Below are positions 1-9,992 of a stretch of 64,000 nucleotides of DNA, one piece after another; position 1 is the first letter of the stretch, and every line of letters starts with the position of its first letter. A program made the position numbers and the translations under genes. Under the pieces are notes generated by a model that worked only from the letters and a program-made list of their open reading frames with translations, did no database searches and was not told where the DNA came from. Source of the DNA: Flavobacterium caseinilyticum (GTDB taxonomy: Bacteria > Bacteroidota > Bacteroidia > Flavobacteriales > Flavobacteriaceae); NCBI RefSeq assembly GCF_004349085.1, contig NZ_SMFM01000002.1, positions 798,012 to 862,011 of the forward strand, given 5' to 3'.

Positions 1-125
1 TTAAATCATCAAAAATTGAGCAATATTTTATATCTTTCAAAACGTTTTTAAAACAGTAAAAACGACTGTAAATCAAATAGATAAACTAGTTAAACTTTTT
101 AAAATAAAAAGCAAAAATAAATTTT

Positions 126-731
126 ATGTCGAAAAACAAAATCTTAATCCTATTTTCCCATCCGCTATATGAGAAATCACATGCGAATAAAGCTATGGTA
201 GAAAATATCCCCGATTCAGAAAATATAACTTTTCATGATTTATACGAGGAATATCCGGATTTTGACATTGATGTAAAACACGAACAAGTCTTGTTAAGTC
301 AACATGACATTATCATCTGGCATCATCCAATGTATTGGTATAGCTGTCCGCCATTGATGAAACAATGGATTGATATGGTTCTGGAACACAATTGGGCGTA
401 TGGCAAAAAAGGGACTGCGTTACAGGACAAAATTATTTTTCAGGTAATCACAACTGGAGGCGACAAAGAAAATTATTGTGAAACAGGCAGCGATCGATTT
501 ACTATTCTTGAATTGTTGGAACCGTTCAATCAAACGGCAAAAGTGTGTAATATGACTTATTTACCCCCTTTTGTGGTACATGGGACACATAATATGAGCA
601 AGGAAGATTATGATAAAAACGGCTTGATTTATGGTTATTTTCTCGACTATTTAGAAAATAATGATTTAGATGTAGATGAAATTTTGCAGTACAATTACTT
701 GAATGAATGGTTTGCCACAATAAAAATATAA
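126..731 (+). CDS. KefF/KefG-like NAD(P)H oxidoreductase, potassium-efflux ancillary protein
   Basis: A 201-residue flavodoxin-like quinone reductase of the KefF/MdaB/NQO group. The N-terminal beta strand and phosphate loop (ILILFSHPLYEKSHANKA) and the central stretch with HHPMYWYSCPPLMKQWID fit this family. In enteric bacteria such proteins bind FMN and dock on KefB or KefC to activate glutathione-gated potassium efflux. The stop codon is one base from the start of the next gene, a KefC-like antiporter, which strongly supports a functional pair. It is somewhat longer than enterobacterial KefF. Glutathione gating itself is not shown by the sequence. Confidence 0.85.
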   Translation: MSKNKILILFSHPLYEKSHANKAMVENIPDSENITFHDLYEEYPDFDIDVKHEQVLLSQHDIIIWHHPMYWYSCPPLMKQWIDMVLEHNWAYGKKGTALQDKIIFQVITTGGDKENYCETGSDRFTILELLEPFNQTAKVCNMTYLPPFVVHGTHNMSKEDYDKNGLIYGYFLDYLENNDLDVDEILQYNYLNEWFATIKI

Positions 732-732
732 T

Positions 733-2622
733 ATGGATACGAATTTTCTACTTCAGGCAATTATTTATTTATCAGCGGCAGTTATATGCGTACCTATCGC
801 TAAAAAATTGGGTTTGAGTTCAATTTTAGGCTATTTATTAGCTGGAATAATTATAGGCCCTTTTGTTCTGGGTTTTATCGGTCAGGAAGGTCAGGATATC
901 ATGCATTTTGCCGAATTTGGGGTGGTGATGATGTTATTTTTGATTGGTCTTGAATTAGAACCCAGCAAGTTTTGGAAAATGCGGAAATTTATTCTTGGAA
1001 TGGGTTCCGCGCAATTGATAGGAACTACTCTTCTTCTGTTTGTGGGATGTCTTTTATTTATGGACTGGAAATGGGAAACCACGTTGGCCATTTCGCTCGC
1101 ACTGGCATTATCTTCCACTGCGATTGTATTGCAAACTTTAAAGGAAAAAGGACTATCAAACACTTCCGTTGGACGTTCCTCTTTTGCAGTTTTACTTTTT
1201 CAGGATATTGCAGTAATCCCAATTTTAGCTTTTCTACCACTTTTATCAACCGTCAATATTGAGGCAGCAAATGATGTACCCCAATCTTTAATTACAAATT
1301 TCCCAAACTGGTTACAAACATTAATCGTTATTGGAAGTATTTCAACAATTTATTTCGCCGGACGATTTCTATTTGTTCCGTTATTACATATTATCGCAAG
1401 AACTCGTTTACAGGAATTGTTTACCGCTTCGGCATTATTATTAGTAGTTGGTGTTTCATATTCAATGCAATTGGTTGGTTTAAGTCCTGCTCTCGGCGCT
1501 TTCATGGCCGGAGTCGTATTGGCAAACTCGGAATTCCGTCATGAGCTAGAAGGTGATATTGCACCGTTCAAAGGACTGCTTTTAGGATTATTTTTCCTTG
1601 GCGTAGGCGCATCGATAAACTTCAAATTGATTATTGAGAATCCTCTTTTCATTTTTGTTTTTGGGGCGATTCTCACTTTAGTTAAATTCGGGGTTTTATT
1701 TGCAATCAGTAGATTTAATAAAAAGAAATTAGATCAAAATCTGCAATTTGCATTTGGTTTGAGTCAGGCAGGAGAATTTGGTTTTGTGATTATGAGTTTT
1801 TGTATGCAACTGAATATTATTCCTAATGTTTTAGCGAACCAAATAATGGCAGTAATCGCAATGAGTATGGTTGCAACTCCTTTTTTGTTATTAATTAACG
1901 AGCGTTTAATTTACCCCAATACAAGAATCAAAGAAAAAGGCACTGACACTAATAAAGAAAGTGATTTTATTGAAGAGGATAATCCTGTCATTATTGCGGG
2001 TTTTGGTCATTTTGGAAGTACTGTTGGCCGTTTGTTGCGAGCCAATAAAGTCAAGGCGACTATTCTGGATTATGATTCCGACCGAATTGATGTATTAAGG
2101 AAATTGGGATTTAAAGTTTACTATGGTGATGCCACCCGATTAGAATTGTTGAAAGCTGCCGGTTGCGAGAATGCAAAGCTTTTCATTGCGGCCATAGATA
2201 ATCCTTCGGTAAATTTACAAGTGATTGAAACTTTAAAAAAACATTTTCCAAATTTAAAAATCTTAACCCGCGCCCGAAACCGGATTGATGCCTATGAATT
2301 AATTGATCATAAAGTCGAACATATTTATCGGGAAACATTATACAGTGCAGTTAATATGGGTGTTGATGCATTAGTAGAATTGGGTCATAGGAAGTATAGT
2401 GCGACCAGACAAGGGCAGCAATTTATAAAATATGATGAAATTACCACTAGAAAATTGGCCGAAAAACGTCATGATAAAATGGCTTACATGATAACCGTAA
2501 AAGAAGAAATTGAACTTCAGGAACAACTGCTGAAGAGTGATATTTACTCTCAAGTGGCTGCAACCAATCACAGTTGGGACAGCGAGCATCTGAAGAAAGA
2601 TTTAACTGAATCCGCAGATTAA
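733..2622 (+). CDS. KefB/KefC-like monovalent cation:proton antiporter (CPA2 family) with RCK domain
   Basis: A 629-residue membrane protein. Residues 1 to about 390 form the many-spanning CPA2 exchanger domain, including the FLIGLELEPSKFW segment. A cytoplasmic RCK_N/TrkA-N Rossmann domain starts near residue 417 (PVIIAGFGHFGSTVGRLL), and a short C-terminal tail follows. The predicted role is potassium/proton exchange at the inner membrane, gated by a nucleotide or thiol ligand through the RCK domain. It is translationally adjacent to the KefF-like gene (one-base gap), so the two probably share one mRNA. A strong bidirectional hairpin follows it. I cannot tell KefB from KefC type from sequence alone. 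Confidence 0.9.
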   Translation: MDTNFLLQAIIYLSAAVICVPIAKKLGLSSILGYLLAGIIIGPFVLGFIGQEGQDIMHFAEFGVVMMLFLIGLELEPSKFWKMRKFILGMGSAQLIGTTLLLFVGCLLFMDWKWETTLAISLALALSSTAIVLQTLKEKGLSNTSVGRSSFAVLLFQDIAVIPILAFLPLLSTVNIEAANDVPQSLITNFPNWLQTLIVIGSISTIYFAGRFLFVPLLHIIARTRLQELFTASALLLVVGVSYSMQLVGLSPALGAFMAGVVLANSEFRHELEGDIAPFKGLLLGLFFLGVGASINFKLIIENPLFIFVFGAILTLVKFGVLFAISRFNKKKLDQNLQFAFGLSQAGEFGFVIMSFCMQLNIIPNVLANQIMAVIAMSMVATPFLLLINERLIYPNTRIKEKGTDTNKESDFIEEDNPVIIAGFGHFGSTVGRLLRANKVKATILDYDSDRIDVLRKLGFKVYYGDATRLELLKAAGCENAKLFIAAIDNPSVNLQVIETLKKHFPNLKILTRARNRIDAYELIDHKVEHIYRETLYSAVNMGVDALVELGHRKYSATRQGQQFIKYDEITTRKLAEKRHDKMAYMITVKEEIELQEQLLKSDIYSQVAATNHSWDSEHLKKDLTESAD

Positions 2623-2636
2623 AAATTTTCATTAAA

Positions 2637-2687
2637 GAAAAAAGGCATAATTAAAACCGTTAATGGAATTAATTATGCCTTTTTTTA
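2637..2687. terminator. Bidirectional rho-independent terminator between the kef pair and guaB
   Basis: An A-run, then GGCATAATTA at 2644-2653, pairs with TAATTATGCC at 2670-2679 and is followed by a T-run. It can terminate both the rightward antiporter transcript and the leftward guaB transcript. Confidence 0.85.
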
Positions 2688-2706
2688 TTGTTTAAAAAAC
2701 TAAAAA

Positions 2707-4179
2707 TTATCTTGAATAATTCGGAGCCTCTTTAGTAATCGTAACATTATGTGGATGACTTTCGTTTATTCCGCTGGCAGTTATACGTACAAAGCGTCCT
2801 GTTTCCTGTAAAGTTGGAACATCCTTTGAACCACAATACCCCATTCCGGCACGAAGACCACCAATGAATTGTTGCATGCTTTCGTTCAATTCACCTTTGT
2901 AAGGTACACGTCCTACAATTCCTTCGGGAACCAGTTTTTTCACATCATCTTCAACATCTTGAAAATAACGGTCTTTTGAACCTTCCTGCATCGCTTCAAC
3001 AGAACCCATTCCACGATAAGACTTGAATTTTCTTCCTTCAAAAATAATAGTTTCACCAGGAGATTCCATAGTTCCAGCTAATAATGAACCTAGCATCACA
3101 CAGTCAGCACCAGCAGCAATCGCTTTTGGAATGTCACCCGTGTAGCGAATTCCACCATCTGCAATTACAGGAACTCCAGTTCCTTTGATGGCCGCAGCAA
3201 CTTCAAGAACAGCCGAGAACTGAGGAAAACCAACACCGGCAACAATACGAGTGGTACAAATAGAACCCGGACCAATTCCTACTTTCACACCGTCTGCCCC
3301 ATTTTCAACTAAAAATTTAGCTGCTTCAGGAGTTGCAATATTTCCCACGATAACATCTATTTGAGGGAATTTACTTTTCACTTCTTTCAATACATTGACA
3401 ACACCTTGGGTATGTCCGTGAGCGGTATCAATAATAATAGCGTCAACACCAGCGTTTACTAATGCTTCGGCTCTTTGAACAGCATCACCTGTAACACCAA
3501 TCGCTGCAGCAACACGTAATCGACCATAAACATCTTTATTGGCAATTGGTTTTTGGGTTAATTTGGTAATATCTCTAAAAGTTATTAATCCAACTAACTC
3601 ATATTTGTCATTTACAACCGGTAGCTTTTCGATTTTATGACCTTGCAAAACTACTTCTGCTTGTTCCAGAGAAGTTCCTTCAGCAACAGTAACCAAGTTT
3701 TCGGTAGTCATAACCTCAACAATAGGTCTTGAACTATTTTTTTCGAAACGTAAATCTCTATTGGTAACGATTCCTTTTAATATTTGATTTTCATCTACAA
3801 TTGGAATACCTCCAATACCATATTCTTTCATGGCATTTTTAGCATCAGCAACTGTCGAAGTTAATGGCAAGGTAACCGGATCGATAATCATTCCGGATTC
3901 TGCACGTTTTACTTTTCTAACTTTCGCAGCTTGTTGCTCGATAGTCATATTTTTATGTAAAACACCAATTCCTCCTTCTTGCGCCATAGCAATTGCCATA
4001 GCACTTTCGGTAACGGTATCCATAGCAGCGGATACAATAGGAACATTAAGCGTTATATTTCTTGAAAATTTGGATTGAATACTCACTTCGCGCGGAAGCA
4101 CATTTGAGTAATTGGGAACTAATAGAACATCATCGTAAGTTAATCCTTCACCGATAATCTTAGAGTTGTGTGCGATCAT
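2707..4179 (-). CDS. guaB: Inosine-5'-monophosphate dehydrogenase
   Basis: A 490-residue enzyme that oxidises IMP to XMP with NAD, the committed step of GMP synthesis. It has the usual IMPDH layout: an N-terminal barrel part ([18 protein letters not shown]), two CBS domains at about residues 95-210, then the rest of the barrel. The loop [13 protein letters not shown] carries the catalytic Cys near residue 309. The flap motif [10 protein letters not shown] and the terminal AGMGYCG signature are present. Length matches the family. The gene stands alone, with a TATATTTG promoter element about 30 bases upstream and the shared terminator downstream. Confidence 0.97.
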   Translation of the reverse strand: MIAHNSKIIGEGLTYDDVLLVPNYSNVLPREVSIQSKFSRNITLNVPIVSAAMDTVTESAMAIAMAQEGGIGVLHKNMTIEQQAAKVRKVKRAESGMIIDPVTLPLTSTVADAKNAMKEYGIGGIPIVDENQILKGIVTNRDLRFEKNSSRPIVEVMTTENLVTVAEGTSLEQAEVVLQGHKIEKLPVVNDKYELVGLITFRDITKLTQKPIANKDVYGRLRVAAAIGVTGDAVQRAEALVNAGVDAIIIDTAHGHTQGVVNVLKEVKSKFPQIDVIVGNIATPEAAKFLVENGADGVKVGIGPGSICTTRIVAGVGFPQFSAVLEVAAAIKGTGVPVIADGGIRYTGDIPKAIAAGADCVMLGSLLAGTMESPGETIIFEGRKFKSYRGMGSVEAMQEGSKDRYFQDVEDDVKKLVPEGIVGRVPYKGELNESMQQFIGGLRAGMGYCGSKDVPTLQETGRFVRITASGINESHPHNVTITKEAPNYSR

Positions 4180-4208
4180 TGCAATTGTAGTTGGAGTTTA
4201 ATTGCGTG

Positions 4209-4216
4209 CAAATATA
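4209..4216 (-). promoter_or_regulatory. guaB -7 promoter element
   Basis: TATATTTG on the minus strand fits the Bacteroidota TAnnTTTG -7 element and lies 30 bases before the guaB start. No well-spaced TTG -33 element is visible, so this is a partial match. Confidence 0.4.
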
Positions 4217-4343
4217 GATAATTTTAAGCAAAAAATTGCTATAATTTTACAATAAATAATTAAATTGCAGTTCAATGTCAATTCTTTGGTTCCAAAATAT
4301 TCCTTAGTTCTCGATCCAGAAAATCCGATTAATTTATTTTGCT

Positions 4344-6860
4344 ATGACAAAAACTCGACAAGAATTAAAAGGACTATCAGATGAGGAGGTTTTGCTTTCC
4401 AGAACAAAATTTGGACCGAATTCGATAGTGAATCAGGAAAAAAATCAATTTTTTAAATCCTTATTTGACATGGTATTGGAGCCTATGTTCCTACTATTAC
4501 TAACTGCAACAAGCATTTATTTTATAATTGGCGATTATGGAAACGGGATTTTCATGATTGTTGCAATAATACTGATTTCAACCATTTCATTATATCAGGA
4601 ATCCAGAAGCAGAACTGCCATTAAAGCGTTAAAAAAACTATCGCAGCCCAAAAGCAAAGTCATTCGCAACAGCGAAATTACTGAAATTTCAAGCGAAGAA
4701 ATTGTCATGGGTGACCTCATCCAGTCGGAAGAGGGCACCTTTATTCCTGCCGACGGAATCATCCTTCAATCCAATGATTTTTCCGTTAATGAGTCCATTC
4801 TGACAGGAGAATCGATGGCAGTTTTTAAAAATGAAACCGACGAAAACAATACCGTTTTCCTTGGGACTATTGTCACTGGCGGTTTAGCAATTTGTGAAGT
4901 AACTGCTATTGGTAACAAAACTCAATTGGGAAAAATAGGTAAAAGTCTGGAGGCAATTGGTGAAGAAAAAACACCTTTGCAAAAGCAAATGGGGAATTTT
5001 GTCAAAAAAATGTCACTTGTTGGTTTAGTGATTTTTGGCTTTGTCTGGGTTATCAATTATTACAATTCAAATAATGTTTTAGACAGCTTACTGAATGCAC
5101 TTACTTTGGCTATGAGTATCATTCCTGAAGAAATTCCGGTTGCCTTCACCACCTTCATGGCGCTTGGTTCTTGGCGATTAATGAAGATGGGGATCATCGT
5201 AAAACAGACAAAAACGGTCGAAACTTTAGGAAGCGCAAACGTAATTTGCACCGATAAAACGGGAACAATTACCGAGAATAAAATGAGTCTGGCACAATGG
5301 TACACGTTATCTGATGATACAACAAAAGAAAGTAACAGTAATGAAATTAATAATGAAAGTGAGAATGATATCGAATTACTGACTCTCGCGATGTGGGCCA
5401 GCGAACCCATTCCCTTTGACGCGATGGAAATTGCATTGCATGAAGCGTATTCAAAGTTAAAAATAATAGATGAACGACCTAATTTTAAATTGGTACACGA
5501 ATATCCATTGGATGGCAAGCCACCGATGATGACCCATGTTTTCGAAAATCAAGATGGAACGAGATATATTGCTGCCAAAGGTGCTCCCGAAGCATTGATC
5601 GCAACTTCAAATATATCCGAAAAGGAAAAACAACAAATTTTATCCGCAATGACCAAAATGGCTTTGCAGGGATATCGGGTATTGGGCGTTGGCATTGCTG
5701 AGTTTTCCGGTACAGATTACCCCAAAAAGCAACAGGAATTTTCTTTTGCGTTTAAAGGATTAGTTGCGTTTTACGATCCTCCAAAAGCGAATATTAAAGC
5801 AGTATTCGAAACTTTTTATAAAGCCGGAATTCAAGTCAAAATAGTTACAGGCGATAATGCTGAAACAACCGCTACAATTGCCAAACAAATTGGCTTCAGA
5901 AATGCGGATAAAACGCTAAATGGGGACGAATTAATGGCCATGGACGATGCTACACTTCGAGAAAAAGTAATGGAAACGTCCATTTTTACAAGAATGTTTC
6001 CCGAGGCCAAACTCAAGATTATAAAAGCACTAAAAGACAATAATCAAATTGTAGCTATGACTGGTGACGGTGTGAATGATGGACCCGCTTTGAAATCAGC
6101 ACACATTGGAATCGCCATGGGAAAAAAGGGAACTGAAATTGCGAAGGAAGCTGCCAATCTTATTCTCATTGATGATGATTTTTCAAAAATGATTGATGCC
6201 ATTGCCATGGGCAGAAAAATATATTACAACCTAAAAAAAGCGATACAATACATCATTTCCATTCACATTCCAATCATCATGATTGTTTTTATTCCTTTGG
6301 CACTGGGTTGGATTTATCCCAATATTTTTTCACCGGTTCATGTCATCTTTCTAGAGATAATCATGGGACCAACATGCTCTATAATTTACGAAAATGAACC
6401 TATGGAACGGAATTTAATGTCATTACATCCCAGACCCTTTACCAATACTTTTTTCAAACTTAAGGAAATTACTATCAGCATTATTCAGGGTCTTATAATC
6501 ACGCTGGGACTTTTGTTTGTCTATCAGTATTGCGTAGCAAAAAATTGTTCTGAAAGCGCAACGAGAACGGTCGTCTTTCTAACGTTAATTTCGTCCAATA
6601 TCTTTCTGACCTTGACGAATCGATCCTTTTATTACTCGATATTTACAACATTACGATACAAAAACAATTTGGTCCTGATGATCATTAGCGTCACCATTTT
6701 AATTACAGCTTCCCTTTTATTTGTGCCGCTTTTTGCTGCGTTTTTTGAATTCGAAACGGTTTCGGGATTCCAAATAGGACTAAGTATTTTAGTAGGTTTT
6801 GTTTCTGTACTTTGGATAGAAATTTATAAAATATTTAAACGAAGAAAAGTCCAGCTTTAG
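4344..6860 (+). CDS. P2-type cation-translocating P-type ATPase
   Basis: An 838-residue ATP-driven cation pump. An N-terminal cation-ATPase domain is followed by TGES in the actuator domain near residue 153, PEEIP in the fourth core membrane helix near 261, the phosphorylation motif DKTGT with Asp near 304, and the hinge TGDGVNDGP near 574. About ten membrane segments are visible. This places it in the P2 (calcium/PMR-like) group rather than the heavy-metal P1B group, because there is no CPC motif or N-terminal metal-binding domain. The substrate is uncertain: the sixth helix has MGPTCSIIYENEP in place of the classical SERCA residues. It stands alone and converges on the DUF5723 gene with an eight-base gap. 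Confidence 0.85.
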   Translation: MTKTRQELKGLSDEEVLLSRTKFGPNSIVNQEKNQFFKSLFDMVLEPMFLLLLTATSIYFIIGDYGNGIFMIVAIILISTISLYQESRSRTAIKALKKLSQPKSKVIRNSEITEISSEEIVMGDLIQSEEGTFIPADGIILQSNDFSVNESILTGESMAVFKNETDENNTVFLGTIVTGGLAICEVTAIGNKTQLGKIGKSLEAIGEEKTPLQKQMGNFVKKMSLVGLVIFGFVWVINYYNSNNVLDSLLNALTLAMSIIPEEIPVAFTTFMALGSWRLMKMGIIVKQTKTVETLGSANVICTDKTGTITENKMSLAQWYTLSDDTTKESNSNEINNESENDIELLTLAMWASEPIPFDAMEIALHEAYSKLKIIDERPNFKLVHEYPLDGKPPMMTHVFENQDGTRYIAAKGAPEALIATSNISEKEKQQILSAMTKMALQGYRVLGVGIAEFSGTDYPKKQQEFSFAFKGLVAFYDPPKANIKAVFETFYKAGIQVKIVTGDNAETTATIAKQIGFRNADKTLNGDELMAMDDATLREKVMETSIFTRMFPEAKLKIIKALKDNNQIVAMTGDGVNDGPALKSAHIGIAMGKKGTEIAKEAANLILIDDDFSKMIDAIAMGRKIYYNLKKAIQYIISIHIPIIMIVFIPLALGWIYPNIFSPVHVIFLEIIMGPTCSIIYENEPMERNLMSLHPRPFTNTFFKLKEITISIIQGLIITLGLLFVYQYCVAKNCSESATRTVVFLTLISSNIFLTLTNRSFYYSIFTTLRYKNNLVLMIISVTILITASLLFVPLFAAFFEFETVSGFQIGLSILVGFVSVLWIEIYKIFKRRKVQL

Positions 6861-6868
6861 ACAGGAAT

Positions 6869-8254
6869 TTATTTTTTACTGTTCTTGAAAATGACATTTA
6901 GCCCTAGTTGAAAAGAAAGACTATTTGCTTTCGTGATATCGCCATATTCTAAAAGATTGTCGGCAAGAACATAAAAATTAACAGGTCCAAGAGTTGTAGA
7001 CAATCCCAAACCTATATTTTTATAAGAATATGAATCGAGCGTATAGGTTGCTTTCATCTGCAATGCCTTAAAAATTTTTCTTCTGTAGTAAGTTGTAAAA
7101 GCCATAAAAGGCATTCGAGGAGTCGACATTACAAAAAGCTGTGCACCAATCGCACTATTATAGATTGCATCCGGATCATAATTCAGACAGTTACAATCTG
7201 TAGCTCCGTCTCTGAATGAATATTGAATCGAAGAATTGAACTTCAATGGACGCCAAGTAGTATAATTTTCATACAAAGTAACAAATGGTATTGCGTCTTT
7301 AAATTGCTCATATCCATTTTCGGAAGAATCGCCTGTACTAAATTTAGGAATTGCACCTTCGTATACATAACTCCCTTTATAGGTTTTATTTTCCACTTCT
7401 TTAGTATGACGTATAAATCCTATATCCACGACACTTCCTGTTATTTGAATATTTTTCTCTGGATAATAGGTAAAGCCCAAATCAATCCCTAAGCCCAAAT
7501 TTCCGAAAAGCAATGCTTTTTTTATAACATCTTTTGCAATGCTACCATTAAAATCTTCATATTTAGTTATACCGGACGTGTTTAATTCAAAATTAGAATC
7601 GATGATTTGTTCATAGACTCCTTTCGATGACTCTGTAGTATAAATAGATCCGGAATTATTAGTAGAACTTGCATTGAAAATGCTCGAATAGATTTTACCA
7701 CGCGCACCCACAATTAACTTTTTACTAATATTTTTATGAAATCCAAGATGGAAAACGGAGAGCAATTCTGCTTTAGCACTCAAATCCTTTAAATTAAAAG
7801 TTTTGCCCATATAATCTTTATTTCCGTCTAAAGCTAAAATGGCAAGATCGGTAGGCATATAAGCCATAAAATCAAATTCCTGATACATTCCAAACGAAAC
7901 ATAGGAATCGTTTCGCTCCCCCGCTATTCTGAAACCTCCACTAAATAATTCTATTTGTTCGTTTATCGCGATTTTATCTTTTCTGTCGGTTGAGAAAACT
8001 ATATCTCGAAGTTTTACATTAATGTCAACTCCATTATCAGCAAATAAATCATAAGCTGAAAACCCGCTTGAACCCAAATTAGCAGAAATACCGGACAATA
8101 ATGGAACTCCAAAGTACCAATTGTATTTGACATCAGATCCAGGATTAGTCATCAAAGTTTGTGGTACTGTGGTTAAATTATATAAAATTTGCTTATTTTG
8201 TGAAAAGCAATTAATACTTATTAATAGAACAAAAATTAAGATTATTTTTTTCAT
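6869..8254 (-). CDS. DUF5723-type outer-membrane beta-barrel-like protein
   Basis: A 461-residue protein with a clear type I signal peptide (residues 1 to about 18, ending CFSQ). The N-terminal pattern of Bacteroidota DUF5723 proteins follows (LYNLTTVPQTLMTNPG). The remainder alternates aromatic and polar residues as expected for amphipathic beta strands, ending in a strand before KNSKK. It is predicted to sit in the outer membrane; its function is unknown. Its ATG overlaps the stop of the upstream lipoprotein gene by four bases (ATGA), so the two are co-translated. Confidence 0.75.
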   Translation of the reverse strand: MKKIILIFVLLISINCFSQNKQILYNLTTVPQTLMTNPGSDVKYNWYFGVPLLSGISANLGSSGFSAYDLFADNGVDINVKLRDIVFSTDRKDKIAINEQIELFSGGFRIAGERNDSYVSFGMYQEFDFMAYMPTDLAILALDGNKDYMGKTFNLKDLSAKAELLSVFHLGFHKNISKKLIVGARGKIYSSIFNASSTNNSGSIYTTESSKGVYEQIIDSNFELNTSGITKYEDFNGSIAKDVIKKALLFGNLGLGIDLGFTYYPEKNIQITGSVVDIGFIRHTKEVENKTYKGSYVYEGAIPKFSTGDSSENGYEQFKDAIPFVTLYENYTTWRPLKFNSSIQYSFRDGATDCNCLNYDPDAIYNSAIGAQLFVMSTPRMPFMAFTTYYRRKIFKALQMKATYTLDSYSYKNIGLGLSTTLGPVNFYVLADNLLEYGDITKANSLSFQLGLNVIFKNSKK

Positions 8255-8802
8255 TCTATTACTAAATAAGCGGTTACTCCTGCGCGCAGTTTTATATTAC
8301 CCGGGCTGCTTTCGCTTAACGCAGGTCCAGGCAACATCGTAAGCGTAAAAGCAATATTAATTGTTCTCTTCAATAAATCAAGTTGTGAATTTTCAAATAC
8401 TTCAGTTTTGGTTACTTTATTTACTACTCCGGTGTAAGCGGGAACAAAGAAACTTGCGGTATGAACAGCTTGCTTATTCCCATCCAAAAAAACCATATCC
8501 ACGGTATAAGCTCTAGTAATGGAATTGTCTACTTCAAAAAAGAGTTCGGCTTTTTTGAAATTTTTTCTAAAGAATGCATCATTAAATAAGTCAAAGATAG
8601 GTGCATCGTATTTTACGTTTTGTTCTACGCCACTAGTAACAAATTCGTTTGCCAAAACATCAAAATACGCCAGATTCCCTACATATACAGGTTCTAACTT
8701 TATATTCTCAAGTTGATCGTAGTCTAAATCACTTGTACAAGAAAATGCAATCAGCAACAGAAGTGCTGACCCTAAAATCTTTTTAATACCAAATCGCTTC
8801 AT
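8251..8802 (-). CDS. Hypothetical lipoprotein
   Basis: The preferred start gives 183 residues beginning MKRFGIKKILGSALLLLIAF, with a lipobox whose Cys is followed by TSDLD. An in-frame ATG 12 codons upstream (8838) would put extra residues before the signal peptide, so the internal ATG is chosen. The mature part has no domain I recognise. Its 3' end overlaps the DUF5723 gene by four bases, suggesting a surface or periplasmic partner of that barrel-like protein. Pairing of a small lipoprotein with a DUF5723 protein is the only functional clue. Confidence 0.7.
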   Translation of the reverse strand: MKRFGIKKILGSALLLLIAFSCTSDLDYDQLENIKLEPVYVGNLAYFDVLANEFVTSGVEQNVKYDAPIFDLFNDAFFRKNFKKAELFFEVDNSITRAYTVDMVFLDGNKQAVHTASFFVPAYTGVVNKVTKTEVFENSQLDLLKRTINIAFTLTMLPGPALSESSPGNIKLRAGVTAYLVIE

Positions 8803-8931
8803 TCTATTAATTAAATTAAAAAAACCTATAAAATTCAAAAGAACCCGGAGGGCTATTTAATCACTAACGCATGAATATATAACTTATTATTATCTGAGTA
8901 CAGAGTTCAATACTAATTGAAAAAAAATATG

Positions 8932-9795
8932 TTAATGATAAGCCGCGAATAACTTAGACGCCTCATTGTAAGCACTTTCAAAACTCACTGGACTTATATT
9001 GGTGTTTTCTTTTTGTGCAGTAAAATAAGATAATAATTTCTCCGTGGGCATATTTCCGGTCAGATCATCTGTGGCCATTGGACAGCCTCCAAAACCTTGG
9101 ATCGCACCATCGTATCGACGGCAACCCGCTTTGTAAGCAGCGTCAATTTTCTCAAACCATTTGTCTGGTGTCGTGTGTAGATGCGCACCAAATTCTATTT
9201 CGGGATATTTTGGAATTAAATTCGAAAACAAGTATGAGATTACATCCGGAGTTGAACTTCCTACCGTATCCGACAGTGATAGTATTTTGACTCCCATCAA
9301 TGCTAATTTTTCCGTCCACTCTCCTACTATTTCAACGCTCCAAGGATCGCCATACGGATTTCCAAATCCCATTGATAAATACGCCACCACTTCTTTATTA
9401 CTTTGATCTGCAATTTCAAGAATTTCCTGTAAAGTGATTAATGATTCGGCTATGGTTTTGTGGGTATTCCGCATTTGGAAATTCTCAGAAATCGAAAATG
9501 GGAAACCCAAATATTGTATTTCAGGATGAACGGCAGCGAGGGTTGCCCCTTGCGTATTGGCAATAATAGCCAAAAGTTTGCTTCGGGTTTGAGACAAGTC
9601 CAGTCGTGCCAAAACTTCGGCCGTATCCTGCATTTGCGGGATTGCTTTGGGTGAAACAAAACTCCCAAAATCAATGCTGTCAAAGCCTACACGCAATAAT
9701 GCTTGAATGTAAGCTACTTTTCTTTCTGTAGGAATAAATGGTTTGATGCCTTGCATGGCATCGCGTGGACATTCTATAATTTTTATTGGTTCCAT
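8932..9795 (-). CDS. Hydroxymethylglutaryl-CoA lyase
   Basis: A 287-residue member of the HMGL/DRE-TIM barrel family that cleaves HMG-CoA to acetyl-CoA and acetoacetate in leucine breakdown. The N-terminal IIECPRDAMQGI corresponds to the catalytic PRD(G/A)xQ motif. SLSDTVGSSTPD and AHLHTT are the metal-binding barrel segments, and GAIQGFGGCPMA is the HMG-CoA lyase signature with its catalytic Cys. The start at 9795 is chosen because the first eight residues from the more upstream ATG (9819) precede the conserved beginning. No other leucine-degradation genes are adjacent. Confidence 0.88.
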   Translation of the reverse strand: MEPIKIIECPRDAMQGIKPFIPTERKVAYIQALLRVGFDSIDFGSFVSPKAIPQMQDTAEVLARLDLSQTRSKLLAIIANTQGATLAAVHPEIQYLGFPFSISENFQMRNTHKTIAESLITLQEILEIADQSNKEVVAYLSMGFGNPYGDPWSVEIVGEWTEKLALMGVKILSLSDTVGSSTPDVISYLFSNLIPKYPEIEFGAHLHTTPDKWFEKIDAAYKAGCRRYDGAIQGFGGCPMATDDLTGNMPTEKLLSYFTAQKENTNISPVSFESAYNEASKLFAAYH

Positions 9796-9872
9796 AGACA
9801 GCCAAAGATAGAAAAACAATTATGAATTTTAAATTCTGATTTCAAATTTTCAAAAATGAATATTATTCCCTA

Positions 9873-9942
9873 TTTTGGTAATAATTTTATATATTACGTA
9901 ATTTGGTAATATTAATTATTATTACGTAATTTGGTAATATTT
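9873..9942. promoter_or_regulatory. Three-copy 28-bp-period operator array upstream of the satD-like operon
   Basis: TTTGGTAATA occurs at 9874-9883, 9902-9911 and 9930-9939, exactly 28 bases apart. The second and third copies are preceded by ATTACGTAAT (9893-9902 and 9921-9930), giving two identical 21-base units. Each unit has inverted TTAC/GTAA half-sites. The array ends about 50 bases before the start of the SatD-like gene. This is a probable protein-binding array; the winged or HTH region at the C-terminus of the SatD-like protein is an obvious candidate ligand, which is inference. Confidence 0.65.
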
Positions 9943-9992
9943 CGATTTTAACCTTTTAGAATTAAACTTGAATTTTTAATTATATTTGAATT

